From: Saccopteryx bilineata
Lineage: Eukaryota > Chordata > Mammalia > Chiroptera > Emballonuridae
NCBI RefSeq assembly: GCF_036850765.1
Contig: NC_089491.1
Span: forward strand, 126,494,766-126,558,765
DNA: 64,000 nt
Direction: 5' to 3'
Under the pieces are notes generated by a model that searched no databases, was not told where the DNA came from, and saw only the letters and a list, made by a program, of their open reading frames with translations. The position numbers and the translations under genes are program-made. Below are positions 34,130-46,228 of this stretch, one piece after another (position 1 is the first letter of the stretch; each line of letters opens with the position of its first letter).

Positions 34130-34741
34130 TCAATATTTTTTTCTGATCTCATTGTTGATCCATTTGTTATTTAATAACATGCTATTTAGTTTCCAAGTGT
34201 TTGAGTATTTTTCAGTTTTTCTGTTGTGGTTGATTTCTAGTTTCATGCCATTGTAATCAGATAAAGTACTTGATATGATTTCAATCTTCTTAAATTTGTT
34301 GAGACCGCTTTTGTGTCCTAACATGTGATCTGAGAATGTATCATGAGCACTTAAGAACAATGTACATTCTGCTGCTTTAGGGTGAAAGATACTGAAGATA
34401 TCTATTAAGTTCAATTGATTTAGTGTGTTCTTTAGGTCTGCTGTTTTTTTGTTAATTTTCTTTCTTGAGGATCTATCTAGTGATATTAGTGGGATATTGA
34501 AATCCCCTACTATTATAGTATTGTTGTTGATCTCACCATTTATATCCATCAAAGTTTGCTTTATATATTTAGGTGCTCCTATATTAGGTGTGTAGATATG
34601 TATAATGGTTGTATCTTCTTGTAGGATTGCTCCCTTTATCATTATGTAGTGATCTTCTTTATCTCTTACTATAGCCTTTGTTTTAAAGTCCATTTTGTCT
34701 GATATAAGTATTGTTACCCCAGCTTTTTTTTTCATTTCCAT
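34130..34741 (-). pseudogene. L1 ORF2 endonuclease domain (element #4)
   Basis: A 203-codon frame with the same landmarks as the copy in L1 #1: KKKAGVTILISDKMDF, DHYIMIKGAI, NTIIVGDFNIPLISLDRSS, and DHMLGHKSGLNKF. Part of the domain's N-terminus lies upstream in another frame (bases 34750-34900). The motif SRIDHMLGH of other copies reads SDHMLGH, a 2-residue loss. Confidence 0.9.
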
Positions 34742-35039
34742 TTACATGAAATATTTTTTTCCATCCTTTTACCTTTAGTCTATGGGCATCTTTTGTTTTG
34801 AGATGTGTCTCTTGTATACAGCATATGTATGGGTCCTGCTTTCTTATCCACACAACTACCCTATATCTTTTGATTGGATCATTTAATCAATTTACATTTA
34901 AGTTATTATTGATATGGAGTTGTTCATTGCCATTTTATTCTTTAAAGTTATATTCCTTTTTTGCTATATTATTTTCCCCCTTTGATCTGTTTACAACAGG
35001 CCCCTTAACATTACTTGCAGCATTGGTTTAATTGTAATG

Positions 35040-35900
35040 AATTCCTTGAGTTTTTTTGTTTTTTGTTTTTATTTTTTATCTGGGAAGCTTTTTATTTCTC
35101 CTTCAATTTTAAATGATAGCCTTGATGGCTATAGTAGTCTTGGTTGTAGGCTCTTGCTCTTCATTACTTTGAATATGTCTTGCTATTCCTTTCTAGCCTC
35201 AAGTGTTTCTGTTGAGAAGTTGGATGTCATTCTTATGGAGGCTCCTTTGTAGGTGATAGTCTTTTTTTCTCTAGCAGCTTTTAATATTTTCTCTTTATCT
35301 CTTAGCTTGGTAATTTAATTATGACGTGTCTTGGTGTAGATTTTTTTTTGGTTTCTCTTTAATAGAATTCTCTGTGCTTCTTGAACTTATGTGACTTTTT
35401 TCTGCATCAATTTAGGGAAGTTTTTAGCTATGATTTGATTGAACAAAGTCTCTATTCCTTGTTCTTTCTCTTCTTCTTCAGGAATCCCTATGATTCGAAT
35501 GTTATTTCTCTTCATGTTGTCACAGAGTTGTCTTAGAGTTTCCTCAGACTTTTTGAGTCTCTTTTCTTTTTCCAGCTCTGTTTCTGTGCCTTTGTTTATC
35601 TTATCCTCTAAGTCGCTAATTCAATCCTCATCTTTATTCATCCTGCTTTTAATTGCTTCCATTGTGGTCTTCATTTCTGATACTGTATTTGTCATTTCTG
35701 ACTGACTCTTTTTTATTATTTCAATGTCCTTTTTTATACTGCAATCTCTTTATTTAGGTGTTTGTTATGTCCATCTATTGTTTTTCTAAGATCTTTGAGC
35801 ATCCTAACAATCATTATTTTAAACTCTGCATCTGGTAATTTAGTTATATTTGACACATTCAAGTACTTTTCTGGGGATTTCTCTTGATTTATTTGGGTTG
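35040..35900 (-). pseudogene. L1 ORF1 remnant (element #4)
   Basis: The reversed text matches ORF1 of the outer L1: 'ttgaatatgtcttgctattcctttctagcctcaagtg...gagaagttggatgtcat' (C-terminal domain) and 'ggaagtttttagctatgatttg...tgttctttctcttcttcttcaggaatccctatg' (RRM-like part). The coiled-coil part lies at about 35550-35830. Several frameshifts break it; the start codon position is not clear. Confidence 0.75.
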
Positions 35901-37322
35901 CATTTCACTGCCTTCTCATTCTGTCTGTGTATAAGAAGTGTGTGGCCACTAGAGTCCAATGGGTGTGGCTTATGTGTTCCCTTGGTGTGGTCTGTCTGCA
36001 GGCCCGCCAACCCCTCTACCGCTGCCTTGGGCATTTGGGTATCTGCTTTGGCAATTGCTGTGGTTTCAACCTCTCCTCCATGGGAGGGGCTGTGTTTCTG
36101 TGCCCAATCTACAAGCCTCAGCCAGCCTTGGCCTTTGCTTCACCCATACAGGTGGGGCTATGCACGGTGCTGGGGTTGTCAGCCTCGGCACTACCTGCTG
36201 GGCTGCACACCTATGCTCTGCCGCAGGTCTCTGCCTGTTCCCAGCTTTCATCCCGCCCCCGTGGGTGGAGCTGTGCTTGCGCATCCACTGCACACCCTGG
36301 CTTTTTGTGCTGGGCAGGGCTGCCTGTCCACATTCAGCTGTGGGCCTCTGCATTTCCCTGGCTTTCACCTTTCTCTTTTGGGCAGAATTGCAGGTAGGAC
36401 TGCTTTTCTTGCCTGACCCGTAGCCGGGTTGGACCACTTTTGTGCACCCCATCCACTCTTGTCAGGTGAGACTGAGCTCATGCCAGGCCTCAGTCATGGC
36501 CAGCCTGGCTTCTGCCCCCACTGATAGGACTGCACTTTCACATCCTGCTGCCTTTTGCCCTCCAGAGAACCCTCAGCAGTGTGAGTGGGGGTGCTGCTGC
36601 TCAGACCTTAGCACTCAATACTGTATTACTGAAGGCTCCCTCCTTCTAAGCGACTCTGCTCTGAGCTCCACAGGAGAGCTTGTTTTGCTGGTGTCCTGCT
36701 TCCCTTTGCTGGTATTGCTGATTCCTGGGGAAATATTCACTTTATATTTGGGGGCTGACTCAGCCGAGGGGTTAGGGCAGCTGTCCTTCAAAGTGTTTCT
36801 CCCTGTGCCTCCTAGATTACACTCTCTTCCTGTTACTTGGGTCCTCTCAACTCTCTCAGTCTCCCAGAGTCCCAGGTTAGTGGTTATAAAGAGGTTTTCT
36901 TTGCAGTCCCTTTAAGAAGAATCCTGGGTCTGAGAAATCTGTCTCTTTCTCACAATCAGTATCCTGACTTGTTTCACAGCTAAACACTGTCCATACACTT
37001 CTTCTAGGCTCTGAGGCTGCAGGCTGGGGTTTTGTTCCTGGGGCCCACAACCCTCCCCTCTCTGCTAAACTTGGCTACCCACCATGCGAGTCCCTCCGGG
37101 CTGCTGTTCGCTCCTGGAAGCTGGGCAGCCCTCTCCATGTTTCTGCTTTTCATACCAGTCTTAGTGTGGCTTCTTCAGTGTTCCTTGGTTAAAGAGTCCT
37201 CTTGATTTAGTCCAAAGTTGGTTTTTCCAGATGATGGTTCTCAAAATTAAGTTGTAATCCACTTTGGTTCTGGGTGATGGAAGTTGGTACATCTACCTAC
37301 TCCATCACCATCTTGCTGCTCC
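35840..37322 (-). promoter_or_regulatory. 5'UTR of L1 #4, GC-rich
   Basis: About 1.4 kb between ORF1 and the element's 5' end, GC-richer than the rest of the L1. In L1 sense its 5' tip reads gcagCAAGATGGtgatggag, sharing the YY1-like CAAGATGG with the outer L1. On the opposite (+) strand all three frames are open together over 35959-36397. Confidence 0.7.
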
Positions 37323-37335
37323 TTAAATAATTCTT

Positions 37336-40300
37336 ATTATGGAGAAAATGCAGTATCACAAGCCTTTTCATGATGTCAAGTATCACCATACTTCTTATAT
37401 AAGTGATTAGAAATTTTATTTTGTTATTTTAATTGGTAACTACCATGAACTGACAATCTTAACACTATTTTCATATTAAATATTCAGTCAGTCTGCCAGG
37501 CATTAGTTTCATAAAATAACTTGATGATTATCAGATTTTTTATCTTATAAATTGGCCTGGATATGTAGAGATGTAGATATTTATAATTTCTCATATCAGT
37601 TCACCCACACAATATACTTTTAAAGATGCCACAGGCTCTTGGTCTTATCTCACAATCATAGCCATAAATATGCTGTGAAATTAGTTTTAGTAGTTTAATC
37701 TTTCTTACTGTTGACACTCTGTTTTCTGACATTCTTACAGGATCTTCTTATTGCTGGTCTGATCACATATCTATTTCCACTTGCTGCAACCACTTTTAAT
37801 TTTCATGGCTTTATTAAAAAATATGTGAAACAACAATGTTAAGTCTGTGTGTGTTCACTGAGTTTATGCTGGTTAATTCAAAGTTTCAGTGAGTTCCATT
37901 AGAGCAACCAATTGCTTTTGTCCTATAAACCAATTTACATCCGTTCCATTGGCCCTTGAAGTTCAATTGTTTAAAAGATTCCTACTTCTTCTATTTTTCT
38001 TATAATTTAGAGATTAATAATTTCAGTGAAGCAGAATGTAATAAAGACTCCAAGATTCAAGATACTTTTGATGTTCTTTTTATATGTGAGTTAGTTAAAA
38101 GGAAGAGAGTCACTGAAAATGTAAATTTTAATATATATTTTTCAGAGTATGCTGGTGATTACCCAAGGAGAATTATGAAGAATAGAAAAAAAAAGCAATG
38201 ATTTGCTTGTTTTTGCTTTTTCTGTGTCAGGAGAATTATTAAATGCTGATTGCTTTAACATTTCAATATAAAAATGGGAAAAAGGTAATGATTACTGATT
38301 TGTGCAGTAGCAAGAACTCAAAGTATGAAATATATAAGAATTAAGCTAATGAGGATGAAATTTTTGATTTGAATAAAGTTTATAATAAATATATAATGGA
38401 AACTAAATAGAAGACATCAAAACCAAAAATTATATTACTCTTTAATGTTTCACAAAGATTTTTATATCGATGTTTACATTGGACACTCACAAAAATCTCG
38501 TGATGCTAAGCTCAAGGCATTCTCATTTTTATAATTAAGAATTCTGAGACCCAGAGAATTGAGACGACTTGTCCAAGTACACATATTTTAATGTGGTGGG
38601 TGCAGCACTAGAGGTGATGTGAGTTTATATTAGTTAAAAGGAAGAAAGCTTCTTTCCCTGTATGTGTTCTCTTCCATAAATCAGTCATATGTGTTTTCAA
38701 ATAATTGGAGACTCATGTTAAAATACTACTTTAGCTCTTTGTTAATTAAAATTTCAATTTTTTTTCATGTTAAAATCACATAAATAAAATATTTAAAAAA
38801 TTTTTGTAACCAGTTTTTATGATGTTGGTTCAGAAAGTGCTGTAATATTATGTATAAATATATTGAGTAATGGGCTAAATTAACCACAAGAATAAAACAT
38901 AACCTAAGTATTTTAAATTCTGTAAAGAACTGGCATGACAGTGCCCCTTCATTTTTAAAGATCACAATACAAATACTTGAAGAGCTGGTAAATCAATAAA
39001 AGACAGACCCATTGACACTGGCTTATACTTGCCTTTTCCCATTTATGGCAATTAATCATTTTCTTTTGCAAATAACAAAATCTACTATTACTTCTACTTG
39101 TTATTTTCTTCAAGGGAAATTTTAATGTAGCTGCCTACATGCTCCTTCTTATCAATTATTTCATGTTTTATATCTCTTGAGCAGAACATATAGATAAAAT
39201 AAAAAAGCGTAGAAGCTCCTTATTGGCACCTCATGGGATGAGGTGACTGTGCCTCAGTGAATGAACGAGTACTACATTGTGAGACTATTTCCAGAGGTTA
39301 GACTCTTAAGGGTCAGCTTGATCCACAGAAATAGTATTCTACTCTTTTCTTTAAGTGAGGAGGATTTTCAGCATGTCAGTTCCATAGCATGTGGGTAGAC
39401 ATTGTGTATAATTTTGGTGTATGGTAATGAGAAGAGATGCAGGATCATCCTGAGAGAAATCCAAGGTTTAATATAGTTCTTCACCAACTTGTCAAGAAAT
39501 GAATGCTCTTGCTTTCAATGGGAGGTCAAAGTGGACCTTAGAGCAATTGGAAAACCAAGGTCAATTAAAATGAACCAGAATAGAGGCGGCTGGAGGGGAA
39601 ATTCTGAAGAGGCTGACATGACAGTGCTTATGAATGGTTACCTTATGCTTTTGTGAGTTGGACTAGCCATCATTTTAAAACAGGGTTAGAAGGGGTCAGA
39701 CAGAAGGGTATGCTGAAGGTCATGGTGGGCTGACCTTGGGAAAGCTGATATTTTATAATAATAGTTTAAATGTATGTGTCTGTTATGATGCCCTTTTCTA
39801 CTCATGTAGAAATTCAGTTATTAGCTGAGTCCTTTATTCACATTATAGCTGTGTCATCAGGAAAATATTCTGATTTTTTGTTCTCTCTCAGTCAAGGATT
39901 TATTTATTTGACTATTTTTAAAATTTGCTTGTATTTATTTTAATTTTGTTGAGTGTTATACGTATATAAGAACAGAATCTTTGTTTCAGAGGTGTGACTG
40001 AGTTTGTCTTTTTAAAAGGTAGATTTTTGATCTTTATTAAATACTGGAGGGCATCTCTGTTTACATTTATTGAAAAAATTTAATTCCGTGAATGTGAATT
40101 GAACTTGCATCATCTGTAACCAAGACAGTAAAATTTAACAAGGAGAGATAAATTTAAGTTTTCAAGATTAGTGTCCTGGGCAACCTTGGGAGACATGCTC
40201 TTATTTCTACGCAGAAATGTTTGTTATGTTTATAACCCAATATTTTATATGTCAATGCATTTTATAACAGATCTTTAACATCTATGCTTTAGTTGTAATC

Positions 40301-40410
40301 TATACATGTGCCTAATGAAAGGGGTGTTTTTTCCCAAATTTCCATTACCTAGCAAGTGAAGAGATAACTCCCTAAAAGACTGATAACAAGTGTAAACTGA
40401 TACGATTTTT
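37336..40410. other. Mostly single-copy sequence
   Basis: No gene recognised. Frames of 81 codons (37956-38201) and 66 codons (38765-38965) have no motif. One MIR fragment is listed separately. Confidence 0.5.
38490..38595 (+). mobile_element. MIR-type fragment
   Basis: 'cacaaaaatctcgtgatgctaagctcaaggcattctcatttttataattaagaattctgagacccagagaattgag...cttgtccaagt' follows the MIR core, diverged. Confidence 0.55.
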
Positions 40411-40764
40411 TTTTTGTATTTTTCTGAAGTGAGAAGCAGGGAGGCAAAGAGACAGACTTCTGCATGCTTCCTATTGGGATCAATCCAGCATGCCCACCTG
40501 GGGGCGATACTCTGCCCATCTGGGCTGTTGCTTGATTGCAACCGGAGCCATCTAGTGCCTGAGATGGAGGCCATGGAGCCATCTTCAGTCCCGGGCCAGC
40601 TTTGCTCCAATGGAGCCTTAGATGCTGAAGGGGAAGAGAGAGATAGAGAGAAAAGGGAGGAGGAAGGGTTGAAAAGCGTGCTTCTCCTGTGTGACCTGGC
40701 TGGGAATTGAACCCAGGACTTCCACATGCCAGGCTGTCACTCTATGCTGAGCCAACCAGCCAGT
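40411..40764 (-). mobile_element. tRNA-derived bat SINE (~410 bp type)
   Basis: Reads tttttgtatttttctgaagtgagaagc... on the left (tail side) to ...gagccaaccagccagtac on the right (head). The internal repeat section is reduced. Frames of 77-150 codons across it are read-through, not genes. Confidence 0.93.
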
Positions 40765-40799
40765 ACATGCTAGGATTTTTAATTGCTAATATTCTAGGA

Positions 40800-41118
40800 C
40801 AGGGGTCCCCAAACTATGGCCCATGGGCCGCATGCGGCCCCCTGAGGCCATTTATCTGGCTCCCACCACACTTCCGGAAGGGGCACCTCTTTCATCAGTG
40901 GTCAGTGAAAGGAGCATAGTTCCCATTGAAATACTGGTCAGTTTGTTGATTTAAATTTACTTGTTCTTTATTTTAAATATTGTATTTGTTTTTTTACTTT
41001 AAAATAAGATATATGTAGTATGCATAGGGACTTGTTCATAGTTTTTTTATAATCTGGCCCTCCAACGGTCTGAGGGACAGTGAATTGGCCCCCTGTGTAA
41101 AAAGTTTGGGGACCCCTG
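40800..41118 (+). mobile_element. Non-autonomous hAT element (319 bp)
   Basis: Begins CAGGGGTCCCCAAACT and ends with the exact inverse AGTTTGGGGACCCCTG apart from one terminal-repeat difference. A perfect 8-bp target duplication TTCTAGGA flanks it (40792-40799, 41119-41126). The middle is AT-rich (tgatttaaatttacttgttc...) and non-coding. I recall this as a common bat hAT family; its transposase must come from elsewhere. Confidence 0.92.
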
Positions 41119-41126
41119 TTCTAGGA

Positions 41127-42101
41127 GAAGGCTGCTGCTTACTATGAATGCTTGATTCCTGGGTTCTTGTCCTTAGGCTCTAACTTTAATTTTCTGGCTG
41201 GTGATGGGAGCAAGTACATCAGTTTCTCATTTTCTGTATTCCCACAAAAATGGGTAGGATTTGTCCAAAGTGTATGCAACAGTCCTGGCACCCTCAAAGC
41301 ATGTATTCCTGTGAACTTCCTTGTTGGTTCAGTGTTGCTCTTTGTGAGTTTTATCCATTGAAATGGAAAAATACTGGTTCTTTTAGAAAAGAATATTTAA
41401 GAAAGTAACTTTAGTAATTGGAACTCATATATACTTATATTTTTAAAATGACATATGCTTATTACAGAAAAATAAGAATTGAATTTTATAATTGAATAAG
41501 AAAATGAAAAATTTTAACTTTTAGAATGTTTAACAATCTTTCCTCTTCTATTTTTAAATTTATTACTGCAGAGATAAAAAAAATAATATATTCCTGGATT
41601 TCTGAAAAGGAATATTACCAATTTCTTTTCCATTAATTATCTAACACTAAAATTAGATTTCTTATTTTCAAAAAGTCTGATATTCTATGAAATCTCCTAA
41701 TGTATTTGCAGATGGTGTATTCATATACTGCAGACTTTTTTTAGTGTTATTCTATTTTGTATTTTACTTCTTTTAGCATTTTTAAATTTAGAAATTAAAT
41801 TTAATGGAGTGATATTGATCAATAAGAGTACAGCAGACTTTTAATAAAGACATATCAGAATTACATCTATTAAAAAAGAAGTCTCAACCAATATGATAAA
41901 TATGTTTTAAAAAATCTACTAAATTATTTTATCTTTGAGGTTTAGTTGACATTACTATTTTTGGTAAGAATTCAAATAAGTTTTAAAATACTGGTCCAAG
42001 ACACACCACTACTTCATATAAAATGTATGAACATGAACATACTTTCTCTCATTTTCTCTTAAGTACACCTGCACCTTTCTCCAGTTGCTTCTTTCCCCAG
42101 C
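41127..42101. other. Single-copy AT-rich sequence
   Basis: No gene recognised; a 69-codon frame at 41152-41361 shows no motif. Confidence 0.5.
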
Positions 42102-42109
42102 AATATTTC

Positions 42110-42618
42110 CAGTGGTGGGATTCAAATAATTTAACAATCAGTTCTCTGCCCTAATGACTGTTTTAAGTCTAAAAAAATGATATACCAATGGGTAGTTTAT
42201 TATTTTATGCACTTAATATTTAAATAAGAACAATAAAAGAGGTACACAAAACTAGATTATAAGAATTTAAAAATATTAATGAAAAAATATTAAATACTTG
42301 ACAAAAAACAATAAAACTGTTATTTAAGATATTTCCATATTGCTTCTGGATTGTTGTCCTCACTTGCAATTATTTTTTTTACCTATGGACAGAGTGAACA
42401 TTGCTATGGGCACTTAGAATATGCTGTTGCACAGATGAATGTTAAAAAGGAATAAGGAATGTAAATTTGTGATTTTCACATTGGGCAGCTACCCAAGTGG
42501 ACACCTTAGAGAGAACCCTGATTACAAGTGCCATTTTAACAACTGGTTCACCAAATTCAACAAAAAAGCAGGTATCAGTTCTGCCGAACCAGTGTAAACT
42601 GGCTGAATCTTGCCACTG
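42110..42618 (+). mobile_element. Non-autonomous hAT element (509 bp)
   Basis: Left end CAGTGGTGGGATTCAAAT, right end ...GGCTGAATCTTGCCACTG (inverse CAGTGGCAAGATTCAGCC), so diverged terminal inverted repeats of about 15-18 bp. It is flanked by 8-bp repeats AATATTTC (42102-42109) and AATATGTC (42619-42626), one mismatch. The interior is AT-rich and non-coding. The mismatched duplication and ends suggest it is older than the element at 40800. Confidence 0.82.
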
Positions 42619-42626
42619 AATATGTC

Positions 42627-43212
42627 CCCACCTTTCTTCCCCCTTTTTTGCTTTCTTTCTCCTAAGCTCCAAGGGCCTTTCATTGGTTTGCCTCTGTAAC
42701 TTGTTTCCTGAGCCCACACTACCTAGCTGGCTCACTTCTTCCTGCTCTGCAACTTTTAAAATAAACCTTTGCTTGTATTTGAAAAATAATAAACAAATAA
42801 AATGTATGGTAATAAAAAGGGTTATCATAATATTACTTAAACCTCAGAGGTAAATAATTTCTTTCATTATAGGTTTTATATAACTATTTTATGTATTTTG
42901 TCACACTATAGATTAAGGGTAAGCAAACACTATGAAATATAATGTTTGATTGTTTAGATTTGAATTTTAATGCATTGAAAAAGCTGTTGAGAAGGTTTTG
43001 CATTGATAATAGCAGCATAATAGATTGAGTACATAGGCTAACTGCATAGCATGAAGTAGTAAATGTTGATAACATCACATTGTATTTAACATCGATTAAT
43101 GCTCACATTGTTGGTTGTGCTCAGAGCCCTGGGAAAATCAAATCTTGTTCTTGATTTCTACTTAATTTCATTCAGAAGTTGAAATATTATTTAAATGGTA
43201 GGTGAGTTATTA
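42627..43212. other. Unassigned; possible LTR fragment at its start
   Basis: 42627-42780 has CT-rich text followed by 'aaaataaacctttgcttgt', which looks like an LTR polyadenylation region, but I see no boundaries. The rest is single-copy. Confidence 0.35.
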
Positions 43213-43412
43213 TACTGTATTTTCTCATGTGTAAGATGCTCCCATGTATAAAATGCACCTAACTTTGGGGCCCAAAATATGAAAAAAAGACAACAAGTGC
43301 AAAACAGTAGGAAATGCAAGTAAAAACTACAACCACTTTATAAAATGTACCCAGTTTTTAGACTCCAAATTTTTTGAAAAAGGGTGCATCTTATACATGG
43401 GGAAATACAGTA
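43213..43412. mobile_element. Mariner/Tc1-like MITE (200 bp)
   Basis: Terminal inverted repeats of 27 bp with three mismatches: TACTGTATTTTCTCATGTG...aagatgc on the left, gcatcttatacatggggaaatacagTA on the right. The element is bounded by TA on both sides, the target of Tc1/mariner transposases. A second inner inverted repeat (catgtataaaatgcacc / ...gggtgcatcttatacatg) lies within. Non-coding. Family name not assigned. Confidence 0.75.
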
Positions 43413-44890
43413 TGTCTCTAAGTGCGCCTTAGAGAAAACTATGATGGAATAATGTAGATAGGCTAGAAATAAAATATAGTGCATATTAATTTTACTTTAC
43501 TATCAGGTATTAGTTACTTAATTCAAAATAACACTTTAATGATACAACAGTACAGAAATAGATTTAAAGTGATATGATTGGATAAAGAATTGGGAAGAAA
43601 TAAACATTTTATTGTACTATCTTTAGTTAGCCTACAAGCAGCACAAGTAAGTCAGTTTAGTAAAAAGGTGAATGATTTATGCGATCTGAAGAGAAACGAG
43701 AGCATAAGTAAGTCAGTTTAGAGAGCTAACCCCAAAGAATGAAAAGTAGGTATGTATATATGTAGGTATTTGTTTTGGTTTTTAAATTTTCTCTGCACTT
43801 TCAACTCCAGGAAAACAGGTACATGTGCCTTTATGGTCTTGTCTTCCATAAGTGTGTACAGAAATCACTCAAACATATTTGCATTTACTCCTGTCATAAA
43901 ATGCTTTCTGTAAACTCAACAAATTAGAAGCTGGATAATTAATATTTTTGACATTATTACCCTAATTACTGTCATCAGGATCAAGAGACTCAAAAATTAA
44001 AAAAAATATATAATCCTATAATGCTTGTTAGTCATTCTTGAATTAAAGATTTTTTTTTTTTAGTGGGAACATGAGACAAACATGATCAGGTTGACATATA
44101 AACCCATCATACAAAATCAGAGATAAAAGCTCACAGTGTAAACCAAAAATGAGTGTATTTTGTGCAAATTATAGAAAAAAATCTTTTTCAATAAAACAAT
44201 TTTCTTGTAAAATATTTATATAGAGTTTATAAATATGAAGCATATTAAATTGTTGGGGGGGGAACCCAAGCCAACATGCACCTTAGTGAAATATTGGAAA
44301 AACTGTTGATTTTTGTGCAAATTAGAGAAAACTGTCTCACTGAGTTATGTGAATTATGTAAAGAAACTGGGGACTGATGCTGGTCTCCAGGTTCCAAATC
44401 AAGTAAACAGTATATTTCAGAGAGAAATCAGAGGGCTGGTCTCTTTTTCTTTCTCCTTTTCTCTCTCCCCCTTTCTCTCTCAGCTACTCATTTTAATGCT
44501 TGGTTTCACTTAGTAGCAATCATGGCAAAGAATAATTTAAATCTAAGAATTATAATGTCAAAATGTGCCACACTACTAAGGGAATCATGTGGACTTGGTA
44601 GAAATAAACATGAAAATTCTAGCTTTCATAATATCATGCTACTAGTTATGGATTTCAGAATTACACATGCATCTATATGGATATATTAAAATGATGCATT
44701 TAATTGCAGTTCCCAACACAGAGCACATACATCAGCCCTTGGCCATTACAAGACATTGTTGAAGTGAATTAGACCGTTAGAGCTACTATGTAATGGCTGT
44801 CATAGCAGTACTTCAGAGATAATGCCTGAGTATATATCAGCATTGCAGTATACCATTTTATTGATTTTCTTCCACATAACTAGATAAGCC
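43413..44890. other. Single-copy AT-rich sequence
   Basis: No gene or repeat family recognised. A run of G at 44255-44263 and a short CT-rich tract at 44445-44480 are the only features. Confidence 0.5.
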
Positions 44891-45134
44891 ACAAATGCTC
44901 AGAAGCTAGCATTGAAAGAAATAAGTTTGAAATAGGATGCAGCAAAGAACAATAATCATGCTTCAAAAGTGGTTGCATTTGCAAAGTGAAACTAAATATT
45001 AATGTCAATAAATTGATGTAATAGGAAATGCAGTGTTTTGTGGTTCCTTTCTACATCACTACAGACATTAGGGAAGAGTATTCCTAGAAAAGCAAAGTAA
45101 TCTGAAAACATTCTGGAAATGGAATGATTTTATC
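44891..45134 (+). repeat. Dispersed direct duplication, copy 1
   Basis: About 240 bp (agaagctagcattgaaag ... acattctggaaatggaatgatttta) that recurs at 46489-46970 with roughly 90% identity by eye. Not a repeat family that I know. Confidence 0.9.
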
Positions 45135-45785
45135 TATTGCTGGAAGACTGCAACTTTAATAGAGAACAAAGGATTCTTCATAAGAAGATGGGTGGTATCT
45201 TATGGAGTTTCTAAGGCATCTTTAAAAGAAGACATAATTTAAATACTTCACTTCTGTCTTCTCATTGACCTGGATTTTATTACAACCTACTTTTAGCATC
45301 CCTCTTAGCTATTTGTGAAATTTTTAAATGGTGACCTTGGCACAGAAATTCTGACATTTTTATAAATGTTTAACTGTAATTCTAATCGCCCAACTCCCAA
45401 CTCAATATGCCTAACCTCTTGATTATCAGTGAAGCAGTAAAAATGCAAGAAAATGTGCAGACCATTAATACGATTCTAATATTCTAATTGTTCTTAGTTT
45501 TCAAGGATACTTCAAATCTTTATGAATTTCCAGAGTTCCAGAGCAAATACTTTAATAGAATATTAATATAAAGAGAGCAGACTGATCTTTGGTTGATCAT
45601 TAAATGGTGTCCTCTTAAATTTAAGTAATGCAGCATAATGTATTTTATGACTGTTTCCTCAAGATTAATATCTGAAGTTGTTAAAATATGGCCAAGTCTC
45701 TGAGAGGAGTTGGTGGGAAAGTGTTTCTGCAGGAAAAGAGGAGAAGTAATTGAACTCTACTTATCATCTTGGTTTAAGGGTGGTA
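45135..45785. other. Single-copy sequence
   Basis: No gene or repeat recognised. Confidence 0.45.
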
Positions 45786-46228
45786 TATTAGTTTTCTAGG
45801 GCTAGCATCACAATCACCACCAACTGCATGGCTAAAAATAACAGACATGTATTCTCTCATAGACTGGAGGCTAGAAGTCTGAACTCAAGGTGTTGACAAG
45901 ACTGGTCCCTTGTAGAAGTTCTGAGGAATAATGAATTCTGTGCCTAGTTTCTGGAGATTGCTGGAGATCTATGGCACTCCTTGGCTTGTAAATCCAGCAC
46001 TCTAGTTGTCCCCTTCATTTTCACATAGCGTTCTTCCTATGTGTCCCTCTGTGTCTTTAAATGACCTTCTTACAGGAACATCAGTCATTTTATTTAGGGC
46101 TCTTTTTAATTTAGTATGACCTCATCTTAACTAATTACATATTCAAGGATCCTATTTTTCAATGAGGTCTCATTCTGAGGCTGCTCATAGAAATGAATTT
46201 TGGGGGACGTTATTCAACTCAGTATGGG
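45786..46228 (-). mobile_element. Ancient interspersed repeat, family not named
   Basis: The run 'ttagttttctagggctagcatcacaa...', 'tctctcatagactggaggctagaagtctgaactcaaggtgttgac', 'atgacctcatcttaactaattacat', 'atgaattttgggggac.ttattcaactcagta' follows a well-known eutherian ancient repeat. I cannot name the family safely. Confidence 0.6.

Larger units (their letters stand above)
30623..37322 (-). mobile_element. Full-length LINE-1 (element #4)
   Basis: A - strand L1 of about 6.7 kb with target duplications TTAAATAAATCTT (30610-30622) and TTAAATAATTCTT (37323-37335), 12 of 13 bases identical. In L1 sense: 5'UTR from 37322, ORF1 about 35900-35100, endonuclease 34741-34130, RT about 33300-32240, C-terminal region 32151-31141, then 3'UTR to 30623. 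A palindromic hAT MITE (33450-33663) interrupts it. ORFs are broken and the RT catalytic motif is mutated (FADN). It is the same lineage as the outer L1, with the same 3'UTR text (…acagtttttaatttattgtg type). Confidence 0.93.

Noticed and set aside
35927..36397. Cysteine-rich host protein of 156 codons
   Set aside because: Lies inside an L1 5'UTR with two other frames equally open; no family motif or splice context. Kept only as an antisense-frame observation.
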